From assembly GCA_037349315.1 (NCBI GenBank), contig JBAIAC010000026.1, positions 6,572,001 through 6,636,000 of the forward strand: 64,000 nt of DNA. The letters run 5' to 3'. The notes beneath the pieces are model-generated. The model did no database searches. It worked only from the letters and a program-made list of their open reading frames with translations, and had not been told where the DNA came from. Every line of letters begins with the position of its first letter. The stretch's first letter is position 1. Made by a program: the position numbers and the translations under genes. Positions 12,201-21,000 of this stretch are shown piece after piece. The DNA comes from Chelydra serpentina. Its lineage: Eukaryota > Chordata > Testudines > Chelydridae.

Positions 12201-13297
12201 GGACGTGGAATGGGAAGAAAGAAAAATATTTTTCTGCTTGTAAAAATATGAATAGAAGCACCAACTGATGTCAGTAAGGGAAGGTGCAATACAGCCTTTG
12301 ATCGTATATACTAGTTAACTCTACTAATACAGTTCTATTAAACATACAGCAACCCAGACGGGCAACATTCTCACTAATCCAGTTCTGGGCCTCAAATAGT
12401 CAGCCTGGAATGCACATTTGTGGATAATCAGCTACTTCCTACTTGTTCTATTGATCCACTGACTCCTCACAAAAAATTTGCAACATCTGTAGGAGAAGCA
12501 TTTTTCTCTGTTTCTCTTTTTGATATTTAGGAGCTGCTTTGCCACTCTTTTTCTTTGGAGAAAAGATGAATTAAAAATAAAAGTTTACTACCTCTCATGA
12601 ATCTTTTATGCCAAAGCCAGAGACATAATCAAGAGAGGAAGACATACAGGTCTTGTAATGATCTCACCACCCTTCCCGCAGTGATCCCAGAACCTACTGT
12701 ACCCAGAGCAATGGTAGATGCAGCAATAGAGAGCAATCCAAAAAGAATACGGACATTAAACAAGTGGAACATTCCAAAGCAAGCTTGGCTTTATAAAAGA
12801 GTTCCAACCTGTTCACCAGCTGTTCTTATATTATATTAGAGAATTAGCAGGTTGTTACAGCCCTGAAATTTAGAGAAAGAGAGAGATTTAATTACCAAAA
12901 AACCCTCAGACAACAGGAATTGAAGACAGAAAGGAGGATGCTCTATCAACATCGTCGCAAATCCCAAAGGAATGTATCCCCTAGATCGATCTCTAGCTAT
13001 GTCCTTAAGTCACTCTGGCTGGATGTTCAGAGGATGCCCTATGCCCTTCCACAATTCTCTCTCCCCCTCCATCCACAAACAGACCACTGAATTTTAAAAA
13101 AATGCTCTTTTGTCACATTAGAAAGGGGGGGGGGGGTTCCTTGGGGAAATTTCATTCATACCACAAGATAGAACAAGAGGCGTCTCTCTCCCTCTTCCCC
13201 CATTTTCAAATAGAGAAATCGAACGAAGGACAAGAGAACACTATGAAAGACACTCACGCAGCTTCCAAGCTGTCTTGGTGGCAACAGAAGTTGCCAT
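98..13297 (-). CDS. KATNB1: KATNB1, katanin p80 WD40 subunit B1 (5' half; seven coding exons, gene runs off the left edge)
   Basis: Katanin p80 is the non-catalytic WD40 subunit of the microtubule-severing katanin complex. It targets and regulates the p60 AAA ATPase at centrosomes, spindle poles and ciliary bases. Seven exons join in phase to give residues 1-210 plus two bases of codon 211, starting [17 protein letters not shown]. The reading matches the known vertebrate protein almost residue for residue. WD-repeat hallmarks are seen in order: [52 protein letters not shown] and ASGSAD. Only the N-terminal beta-propeller is here; the rest of the propeller, the linker and the C-terminal p60-binding domain lie left of position 1. 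Full vertebrate proteins are about 655 residues. All introns are GT-AG. Introns hold two LTR-like elements, a Penelope-like remnant and a hAT MITE. Exon assignments are seen; gene identity is very secure. Confidence 0.97.
1079..1162 (-). CDS. KATNB1: KATNB1 coding exon 6 (WD repeat 4)
   Basis: Encodes [17 protein letters not shown] through DDHTVK, 28 codons, phase 0 at both ends; acceptor ATTTTTTAG, donor AAG|GTATGG. Confidence 0.96.
1437..2545 (+). mobile_element. Solo-LTR-like element in a KATNB1 intron
   Basis: A block of about 1.1 kb begins TGTGACGAATGG and ends near CAGGTCACA, so the ends form a TGTGAC...GTCACA inverted pair as in retroviral LTRs. An AATAAA lies inside at about 2,178. 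No gag, pol or env reading is present. I could not find a convincing target duplication, so the right boundary may be some tens of bases further. Confidence 0.5.
2921..2962 (-). CDS. KATNB1: KATNB1 coding exon 5 (42-bp microexon)
   Basis: Encodes exactly [14 protein letters not shown] between acceptor CCGGTAG and donor AAG|GTAAGG. Both junctions are phase 0. Too short for ordinary ORF detection, but it fits the family sequence without gaps. Confidence 0.95.
3265..3342. repeat. Short palindromic interspersed repeat (diverged copy)
   Basis: A diverged copy of a small palindromic family also seen near 20,545, 22,801 and 36,241. It has a TATAGCTCCACTGA core and a TTACACCAG right part, with a mirrored left end. 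Confidence 0.4.
3589..3689 (-). CDS. KATNB1: KATNB1 coding exon 4 (WD repeat 3)
   Basis: Acceptor CTTTCCAG, donor AAG|GTAAGG. Encodes [19 protein letters not shown] through TNIK, 34 codons including the split one, ending in phase 0. Confidence 0.97.
3845..5399 (+). mobile_element. Solo LTR with 5-bp target duplication, interrupted by a hAT MITE
   Basis: It starts TGTGACAG and ends TTCTGACA, and is flanked on both sides by TGTAC (3,840-3,844 and 5,400-5,404). That 5-bp duplication is typical of retroviral or LTR integration. An AATAAA-type signal is at about 5,110. Removing the nested MITE leaves about 874 bp, a normal LTR length. No coding region remains. Confidence 0.8.
4036..4708. mobile_element. 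hAT-type MITE nested in the LTR
   Basis: Terminal inverted repeats CAGGTGGCCAAACT and AGTTTGGTCACCCTTG enclose 673 bp of GC-rich filler. The 8-bp flanks GTCTATAC (4,028-4,035) and GACTATAC (4,709-4,716) differ at one base, the hAT signature. Open frames inside are GC-rich artefacts without transposase similarity. Confidence 0.8.
6098..6215 (-). CDS. KATNB1: KATNB1 coding exon 3 (WD repeat 2)
   Basis: Acceptor CCTTGCAG, donor AAAA|GTAGGT. Encodes [15 protein letters not shown] through VWDLEAAK, 39 codons plus one base, containing the second GH...WD unit. Confidence 0.96.
6917..7541 (-). mobile_element. Penelope-like retroelement remnant with GIY-YIG endonuclease fragment
   Basis: Read on the minus strand from about 7,485 to 7,205, an open frame of roughly 90 codons begins [19 protein letters not shown] and continues with [14 protein letters not shown] and [14 protein letters not shown] before a stop. 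This is the YIG half and downstream part of the GIY-YIG nuclease of Penelope-like elements. The upstream GIY half and the reverse transcriptase are absent: the sequence jumps at about 7,490 directly to a short terminal-type segment (GACTAACACGGCTAC). The left end carries GACTAACAGATTTATTT and AAGCTTTCGTGGGT, shared with the fragment at 24,788. It is an internally deleted, non-autonomous copy. Confidence 0.8.
8041..10160. other. KATNB1 intron sequence without recognised features
   Basis: Between the Penelope remnant and coding exon 2 I see no exon and no well-defined mobile element. A short TG-rich stretch lies near 8,393-8,412. Open frames here lack family similarity and splice context. Confidence 0.5.
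10168..10298 (-). CDS. KATNB1: KATNB1 coding exon 2 (WD repeat 1)
   Basis: Acceptor TTGTGCAG, donor ATA|GTAAGA. It completes a Gln codon and runs from [12 protein letters not shown] to NKPNCII, 44 codons including the shared one, ending in phase 0. It covers the first WD blade. Confidence 0.96.
10700..13250. other. KATNB1 intron 1 of the coding region, AT-rich, no confident features
   Basis: AT-rich intron between the first two coding exons. A degraded MIR-like segment may lie near 11,385-11,475 (GATCCCAAAGCACTTTAC). A G-run lies near 13,127-13,137. No exon-like reading was found on either strand. Confidence 0.4.
13258..13297 (-). CDS. KATNB1: KATNB1 first coding exon (start codon)
   Basis: ATG at 13,297 reading down; encodes [13 protein letters not shown] plus the first base of the next codon, then donor GTGAGT. 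A possible acceptor (CACTTTTTCAG) lies about 30 bases upstream of the ATG, so this is probably exon 2 behind a non-coding exon in the CpG-rich promoter. Confidence 0.93.
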
Positions 13298-13669
13298 TTC
13301 CTTATTCGGTTCTTTTCAGACGGCCACTGAAAAAGTGCCCCCTTTCCTCCCAACAAAGGTTCACTTTGCTGAATTGTGTGGGGCTCAACCCCCCAGGCCT
13401 CAGTTTCTGCTGTTTGATCTGTTCAGACACATTCAGGCTAATGAAATTCCTTTCAAAATTCTTATTCTATTGTATCCAGAACAGTGGCCAGTTTCCGCCA
13501 ATCAATAGGCCAGATCTTGAGTTCTGACTTAGTCTTGATCCATATCACGAATATGTTTGCCTGGAGAAAAAAAAAAGAAACAATGTTTATGGCATTGTCT
13601 TGTGATACCGCTAAGTCAGTACAGCAGGTGCAAAGTTCACTGCTTAGTTGTAATATTCATCTATTTGTT

Positions 13670-13770
13670 CTGCTTTAACAGCACCTAGCATGATGGAGTC
13701 CTGGTCAATGACTAGGGCTCCTTGGTGCTATGGCAATACAAATAATAACTATTTAATTAATTATTATTAG
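13670..13770. repeat. Ancient interspersed repeat fragment
   Basis: GGAGTCCTGGTCAATGACT with GGGCTCCTTGGTGCTATGG and an adjoining AAT-rich tail. Related fragments occur near 42,557-42,650, 54,050-54,110 and 56,158-56,280. Family not named with confidence. Confidence 0.4.
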
Positions 13771-14699
13771 TGAGGAAGGTCATCAAAGCCTGTTCTAGTG
13801 TAGGCTAAAGAATATGGAATGGCTGCCTATATGACCACTTCCCATCTCCCAGCTTTCAACAGCAAAAGCAAAACAAGGCTATATTCAGTAACATTATCAC
13901 AGGGCTAATCAGGGTCATACACTAATTATTACTATTAAAATAATTAGAATAGCTCAATGGCTAGGTCCTGAAGATGTTTACAAATCAGTGTAACTAGCAC
14001 AAGGGAAGAAGCTTACTAAGCAACCACTTATCTTAATAGGTCACCCAAAAGTTTCCCCAAACATACTGAGTCAAGTTCTACTCCACCTTTATTAGGAAGC
14101 CACTGCTGTTAAGCAAGTGAATTTTAAATCCTTGTCATTGCTAACATAGGATCCCTACCTCTTTTGCAGCAGGGCAGCCTCCTCACACTAGTATCTACCA
14201 CCTGCCCACTCCTCTCTGGTGAGACTCACAGGAGAGGAGAGCATGTTTATACGACCCCTCCCCAGCGAGGACAGGTGGGCTGATAATCTCCCTCCTCCTG
14301 GTGACTCCCTGTGAGTCAGTGACAGCCTGTCCACGCAAGCAGCCCCCAAGCCCCTCACTGGGGGAGGAGCTTCCCCCAATAGCTCCGCACGGATCTCCTT
14401 GCGGGGCCTGGGCACCTGGGGGTCCCATAGCCAAGCCCCCCCCCCCATTCTTCCGACTCCAGCCCCTGAATACACCCAACCCCAGCAGCCCCCCAGCAAC
14501 CCACCCAGGGGAGGGGTGCATGGTCGTCACCCCGCCCGGCTGTCTGGGGGAGGGATGGGGAGGGATCCCCCGCACACTGGGCCCCCGGCCGGGAGAGGGG
14601 AGAGCGAGGTCTTCCCCACCCCCAACACGCTCTGGGCCCCATGAGTGGCACCAGGGCCTGCGAGCCGGGGGGGGGGGTGGAATTGGACCCTCTCAGGGC

Positions 14700-15290
14700 C
14701 CCGCGGCCTGGGGCTCCCAGTTTACACCCCCGGCAGCCGGAGTGCGGGGGACGGACCCGACTCCATTCCCGCCCCCTCCTACCTGCAGCGGCTCCTAGAC
14801 CCGCTCCGCCTTCCAGCCCCGTCCCCCCACCTGCTCCCATCCCCCACCCTGATTGGCCCCTGCCTGACAACCGGGCCCTCACCCTCACAACAAACCTCGG
14901 GGCCGGCCCCGCCCCCACGCGGCCTTCGCCGAATCGCACGCGCCGCCTGCATCCGGGCCCCCCCCGCTCCGCGGCAGTCTCGCCAATCAGAGCAGCCCCT
15001 TATCTCCGGCGTTCTTCTGCCGCCTAGCCGCCGCCGCCGCGGAGGTTTTTCGCCCCGCCCCTCCGGTCACACTGGCCAATCACCAAACAAGAAGTGGGTC
15101 AAAGCCCGCCCACAAGGATGAGCTCGACCAACGACAGGTCGGTTGGTCGCCTTAGCAACCGCGGAATTCCTGGTCACTCACAGCGGGTCTTGCTGGCTGA
15201 GCCCCTGCTAGGTAACCAATAGAGAGGGAGAGAGAGAACCAGCGGGATGGTGTAGCCGTGTCGCCGCCATATTGACTGAGGGCAGGCAGG
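14700..15290 (-). promoter_or_regulatory. KATNB1: KATNB1 CpG-rich promoter region with probable non-coding first exon
   Basis: A GC- and CpG-rich block lies upstream of the first coding exon. It contains two CCAAT sequences (14,983-14,987 and 15,076-15,080 on plus), a perfect RFX X-box pattern (15,146-15,159) and a YY1-like GCCGCCATATTG (15,263-15,274). A good minus-strand donor, CTGCAG|GTAGGA, at 14,783 could end a non-coding exon 1. The transcription start itself cannot be read from sequence and is inferred to be about 14,850-15,000. Confidence 0.7.
15146..15159 (+). promoter_or_regulatory. RFX X-box (GTCGCC-TT-AGCAAC)
   Basis: It fits the RFX consensus GTNRCC, 0-3 spacer bases, RGYAAC with no mismatch. 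RFX factors drive ciliary genes. Katanin p80 works at ciliary bases, so a functional site about 200 bases upstream of the inferred start is plausible. The match is seen; function is inference. Confidence 0.6.
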
Positions 15291-15639
15291 TTGGACGTGG
15301 CTTATCCTGGCTGTTCTGAGCGGGAGGGCCCCGAGCTCCAGTGACCCTCTTGTGCCCGGTCATTACCCTCTCCTGAGGGTGGGGTAACGGCCCCTTGGAG
15401 TGATCTGGAGTCTGCCCCTGGGCATGAGGCTATTGGGGAGGAGGTGGGGCCGTGGGGAGCCCTGAGAGCCCATGGGATGGCGATGACATCACGAGGAGAT
15501 ACACCGCAAGGTCACGAGAGACTGTACCGGTGTGGCGGTGCGAAGGGCGAGTGGCGTCACACGGGAGAACGTGCCAAGAACCAGTGGCTGGAAGCTGAAG
15601 CCAGACCCTTGGAAATAAGAAATTAGGCACAAATTGTTA

Positions 15640-15862
15640 CGGTGAGGGTGATGTACCCTCTGGAACAAACCACCAATGGAGGTCGCGGATTCTTTATCTC
15701 GTCGTGTCTTCGCAGCCAGACGGGTGCCTTTCTAGAAGACGTGTGTTAGCCAGACACAAGTTATTGGGCTCAGTACAGGGGCAACTGGGTGAAATTTAAT
15801 GGCTTGTTATATACAGGCGGTCAGACTAGATGATCTTCTGGCCTTAAAATCTATGAATCCAT
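15640..15862 (+). mobile_element. CR1-like LINE 3' fragment
   Basis: Ends GGTCAGACTAGATGATC...CTGGCCTTAAAATCTATGAATC, the typical 3' end of one amniote CR1 group. The upstream part corresponds to the 3' untranslated region; no reverse-transcriptase frame survives. Confidence 0.65.
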
Positions 15863-15987
15863 TGTATCAAGAATACAATTATGGCTACCTCTTGAGGAAA
15901 TATTCCGTAGCAGCAGCTGGATCCTTTCACAGCAGTCTGAAGAGTGGCCAAGAGGGAGTGCTTGATTGGACTTGTGACGGCCTAGTT

Positions 15988-16360
15988 CGGTGGTTCTCAA
16001 CTGTGGTCCACCGCTTTTTCAGGGAAAGCCCCTGGCGCGCTGGGCTGCTTTGTTGACCTGCTGCGTCCGCAGGTTCAGCCGGTCACGGCTCCCACTGGCT
16101 GCGGTTTGCCACTCCAAGCCAATGGGGGCTGCGGGACGCGGCGGACAGAACATTCCTTGGCCTGCGCCGCGTCCCGCAGCCCCCATTGGCCTGGAGCGGT
16201 TGTTCGCCGTGTCCCACAGCCACCATTGGCCTGGAGTGACGAACCGCGGCCAGTGGGAGCCGCAACTGGCCGAACCTGCAGACGCGGCAGGTCAACAAAC
16301 TGGCCCGGCTCACCAGGGGCTTTCCCTGAAGAAGCGGTGGACCACAGTTGAGAACCACCG
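15988..16360. mobile_element. Palindromic hAT MITE with perfect 8-bp target duplication
   Basis: A 373-bp element with ends CGGTGGTTCTCAACTG and CAGTTGAGAACCACCG. It is flanked by GCCTAGTT on both sides (15,980-15,987 and 16,361-16,368). Much of the interior is also self-complementary, for instance the AGCGGTGGACCACAG region and the CATTGGCCTGGAG repeats, so open frames on both strands mirror each other. It is non-coding. Confidence 0.9.
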
Positions 16361-16439
16361 GCCTAGTTAGAGGTGATAATTACAAGTAATATTTTGAGAA
16401 TTGTGAGTTAGGATTGACTTCATACTTGTCTCTAAAATA

Positions 16440-16800
16440 CCTAACACGCTTTGGATGAAGAAGAGCTTTGTATAAACTCAAAAGCTTGTCTCTCCTACCA
16501 CCAGAAGATAGTCCAATAAAAGATGTTAGCTCACCCCGTTGCCTCTCTAATATACATATTAAGTCACTTTCTCTTCTCTTCAGTACCTTGCAAAATAATA
16601 AGAATAATTCTTGAGAGACAAGGTGGATGAGGTAATATTTTTTATTGGAACAACTTCTGTTGGTGAAAGAGAGCCGAAGAAGGGCTCTATGTAAGTTCAA
16701 AAGCTTGTCTCTTTCACAAGAAGTGGTTCCAATAAAAGATACTACCTCACCCACCTTGTCTTTCTAGTATTGTGGGACCAACATGGCTACAACACTGCAT
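16440..16800. repeat. Hairpin-forming interspersed repeats (Penelope-terminus type)
   Basis: Inverted arms at about 16,614-16,658 and 16,722-16,765 carry GACAAGGTGG...GAGGTAATAT and its complement, with AAGCTTGTCTCT in the loop side. A further partial copy lies at 16,455-16,545. The same family recurs at 17,336-17,400 and 50,648-50,835. Assignment to Penelope-type termini is inference from the style of the repeats. Confidence 0.55.
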
Positions 16801-17335
16801 ACAAGAATAATACTTGGCATTTATATAGTGTCTTCCATCTATAGATTTCAAAGGACTGTGTTTCCCAAGGCACTTTATTACCTAAAGTTCCCTTGATTAG
16901 AAATGCACTCTTTGGTTTACTCCTGACATTTCCTCGTATCTACCAACATTTGTGAGCTGTAACTGGGGAGAGGGGGAGAAAAAAATAAAGACGCCTTTTA
17001 CTCTCTGATAATATTTTTCTAAAAAAGATGTTTTGTAGTGACAGTAATGAAAATGGTTGATATTTTTCTTTAACAAAATTTGGGGGGACTACTGGATTTC
17101 TGGCAAATTCTATCAAATAACAGCTGTTCTACTCCTTACTGCCTTTTGGAATTAATGAGTATTTCTAATGATAATCACTGAATTCTTCTATTTGTGGAAA
17201 ACCAGCAAGTATATAGTTAAAAGATTTCACTGGTTGTCTCAGTTATATAGCCAGAACAGTAGTTTCTGCACATCCAGAAATTACTGGATTTCAGAAGAAT
17301 CAACTCTTTAAATAATGCAGTCTCTCAAAATCAGA

Positions 17336-17400
17336 GAGACCAGGTGGCTGAGGTAATATCTTTTATAGGACCAACTTCTGTTGGTGAGAGAGACAAGCTT
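17336..17400. repeat. Single arm of the hairpin repeat family
   Basis: CAGGTGGCTGAGGTAATATC followed by CCAACTTCTGTTGGTGAGAG and ACAAGCTT, matching the left arm of the 16,614 copy. Confidence 0.6.
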
Positions 17401-17999
17401 AATATATCTCTAGATATCAGCAATCGTGTGAAGCAAGTGACATGATATAGGAGAAAACTCTAGTGTCCAACATGTAACCTTGACCATAGCAACTTATAAA
17501 GTAAGAGGCTAAAGATGGGGGCTCATTTTGACTGCAGAACTGAACCATGATGTAACTGGCTAGAAGACAACTATTCTAACCAAGCCCTTTGACGCAATTG
17601 TAATTGTAGTGTAGGTGGGACTTAAAAGGTAACAAGAAGCAAGGTAACAAGAAGAAGGCAGATATACAAGTATGAAATAATTAACACAGGACAAAAGCCT
17701 CAGTAGGAAAACATTTAATGGGGAAAAAGGGGATAAATGAAATGTGTGGAAATGAAATATTAAAAACAAGGTACTTCTGCTATTATATCCTCTACAGTGG
17801 AGATCCCAGCAGCTCCTGGAGAAAGCTGCAGTGGGGCCCTGAGGGAAATTTGATCAGTCAGACCACAAAAGGTTCATTGAACACAAGTAGGAAAACGATG
17901 CCATATTTCTCTCCAGCAGCTCATATGGTTAGCTCAGCCAACTCTGTGCAGGCTCCTACACTGATTCCCAGTGGCTGCTGTGAGGGAACGGGGACTATA

Positions 18000-18093
18000 T
18001 CAGACATTAAATTTGAGATACTCAGCCAGGCGAGGATCCTTGCACAATTTCTCCTCCAGTTCTATGTATTTCTGTGGCGCCATCTCTTTGTGT
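18000..18093 (-). CDS. DRC7: DRC7 last coding exon with stop
   Basis: Completes an Arg codon, then [20 protein letters not shown] and [10 protein letters not shown], stop TGA at 18,002-18,000; acceptor TTATTTTAG. Parallels the human tail KYLALEEKLYKDPRLGELQ. Confidence 0.95.
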
Positions 18094-21000
18094 CTAAAAT
18101 AAGGAGGAAATCAGAGGAAGAAGCTGGATTGTATTAGATGATGATGAGAGTAAGTGGAATATTTTCAGATGGTGAAATTATCAAACAATTGAAATGCAAA
18201 GCCCCAGTGAATATCCATCTGTAGATCTCCCTTAAATCACTCCGATCAGACGGCCACACATTCATTAAATACCTGTTAAGCCGTATCTCCAGAATGCGGA
18301 TACAGAACATGGCATCAGAGCAGTACATTAGGTAGGCATCCTCATCCTCCAAGGTCATAGAGAGCTGGTTTTGCTGGTACCACTGTTGTTTTTTCTGCAA
18401 CTCCTGTGTCTCCTGATGGGAAGAAGGAACACGTCAGGATATTAGGGAGAGTGAGAGAGAGAGATACAGAAGTAGCGTACCAAGATTAAAGGAACCAAAG
18501 GAAGGAAAAAAGAATGTAGAAGAAGAAATGTAATAAGTGAGAAGCAATTAATGAGATGAGGACACATAGAACAAGTAAGCAAAATATGGAAAGCAAGGAA
18601 AGGAGAGAGAAACGTAGAAGCGCTGCCTCCTTGGAGATAAGAGACATTGGGGATCAAATTCTGCTCTGATATAAGCTGGAACAAATCTACTGGATTTGGT
18701 CCTAGGGCTATTCTGCCCTTTGTTCTCCTTGGGTAAAGACAGAGAAACATGAGGGCATATAGACTGCCTCCTCCTAGACAGAGATGTTGGAGGAGTGTTG
18801 CTTTTTCACTTGCTGTAAAATGAAGAGACCCCCACATGTTGCCCACTCCCAAAGCAGAGGAGACCAAGCCAAAGGAGTGGACAAAGAGTAAGTGGGTGGG
18901 TACCTTCTCAAAGCGAGCTTGGATGAGGTTGGCCTTGTCAATGAGACGGTGCTTGAAATCATTCAGGCAATCTTCCTTGAGGCGTAGGGCTTGCCACTTG
19001 GACATCTTCTCTGTGCTGCCCATTTGAATCAGGAAGGGTGCCAGGTAATCTAGGTCCTGCTCCACTTGTCGCTGTCTCTCTTCTTGCATCAGACGCTCCT
19101 GGAGGGTAAGGGTGAGAAGAACTAGTGCCTCAAACATCCCTGTATAGGGCACTACCATAGCAAAGGGCAGACTAGCTGTCCCCCCCTGCCAGGGAAATGA
19201 CATAACTCACCAAGATTTGACCAGAGCTGCTTGCTTTTCACCATTTCTTGTACCAACCATTTTCCACATAAAGCCCCAATCTGATTATTATTCTGTTACC
19301 TAGTTTTTGGCTGTGCTTTTCAACAACTCTTCCCATTCCCCTAGAATACAGAGCTTGTCCCATACATGAAATGTCATCTCCTCTGGTGTGGGAAGGGCCC
19401 CACAAAGTACACTGTCATTTTGGGTTTGAAGTGATTCAGAGTGGAAGGATGTGTTGCATTTGAAACCTTTTTGAGTGATGTTCACCTGGTTGAACAGGCT
19501 GACAAATGTTTGTTTCTGGACTGCTTAGAATCATAGAATCTCAGGGTTGGAAGGGACCTCAGGAGGTTCCAGTCCAACCCCCTGCTCAAAGCAGGACCAA
19601 CCCCAACTAAATCATCCCAGCCAGGGCTTTGTCAAGCCTGACCTAAAAAACCTCTAAGGAAGGAGATTCCACCACCTCCCTAGGTAACCCATTCCAGTGC
19701 TTCACCACCCTACTAGTGAAAAAGTTTTTCCTAATATCCAACCTAAATCTCCCCCTCTGCAACTTGAGACCATTACTCCTTGTTCTGTCATCTTCTACCA
19801 CTGAGAACAGTCTAGATCCATCCTCTTTGGAACCCCTCTTCAGGTAGTTGAAGGCTGCTATCAAATCCCCCCTCATTCTTCTCTTCTGCAGACTAAATAA
19901 CCTCAGTTCCCTCAGCCTCTCCTCATAAGTCATGTGCCCCAGCCCCCTAATCATTTTCGGTGTCTTCTGCTGGACTCTCTCCAATTTGTCCACATCCTTT
20001 TGTCTCAATTTTCTGTTCGGTCCATAGGTGCTTGACACTTAAAATCTAGTATCTCTTTTTATTACCTTTCTCATCAGGAGAGCACCTACAATATTGTTTT
20101 TGGAATTTATTATTACAGTTGTGTCCAATACAAAATCCATACCAAAGAAACATCTTGTAGAGAACTGGAATTTGTAAACAAGCCACATAACAACCTCAGA
20201 TAGCTAGACTGGAATATCCTTACATTTGTCCAGAAAACTCATTTGGCCCAGGATATCTTCAAGCGATATCCTGGGCCAAAATCAATATTGTTGTTATAAA
20301 CAGGACTAAGAACGGTGGAACCATCTATTCCAAATCTGGTACTCAGGGAAGAAGTTGATATTTTCCCCAACAAAATAAACCCTGGCTATGGAGCAGATTT
20401 GGATACAATTATCAAACTCCTCACCCAGCTCCAACTACAATTAGTTTAATCATTATTAATTATTTTATTTATTTTATTAAACAAAATGAAGTTGCAATTT
20501 TTTTGGACATGGTTCTTCCAGAAAGTCATAGGCACAAGGAGCCAGACCTTCAACTAATATAAATTGTTGTAGCTCCCTGAACGTCAATGGAGGTATGCCG
20601 ATTTACACCAGCCAAAGATCTCACCCAGGGAGTTTTAATGGTACAAGAATGGGCTCTGGAGATAGTCCCTGAGAAGGGAAGAATTTGAGCTGCATTTCTT
20701 TGTCCACTGGTAATGAACTCTGAATCCAACCCTGCTAAAAAAACTTTAACTGGATCTTGCTGTTCCACTCAAACAGAGTAGGCTTATCCCATGGTTCTTA
20801 CTAAAACCTGCCTTTAGTACAAGAGATAGAAGGTGGGATGAAAAATTGTGTTAGTTTGTTATTAGACACCGCTGCCTACCATTGTCTCTCGCTGTTGTTT
20901 GCTCTTTTCATTCCTCTCTGTATCGTACATGGAAACTGTCAGTTTGCTGGCTGCTGCTTCTTCCTCCCGGATCTTGAGAATTTCTAGTACCTTCAGTGAA

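Noticed and set aside
14188..15121. Several long overlapping open frames on both strands
   Set aside because: They are Pro/Gly/Ser-rich frames of a CpG-rich promoter with no domain or codon pattern.
15988..16370. Matching open frames on plus and minus at the same place
   Set aside because: Their similarity comes from the palindromic MITE, not from coding.
18442..19203. 253-residue open frame on minus
   Set aside because: It is DRC7 exon 15 with read-through into both flanking introns; only 18,904-19,098 is coding.
19643..20038. 131-residue open frame on minus as a host gene
   Set aside because: It is the C-terminus of CR1 ORF2, shown by the YEERLREL and [17 protein letters not shown] motifs and the CR1 tail downstream.
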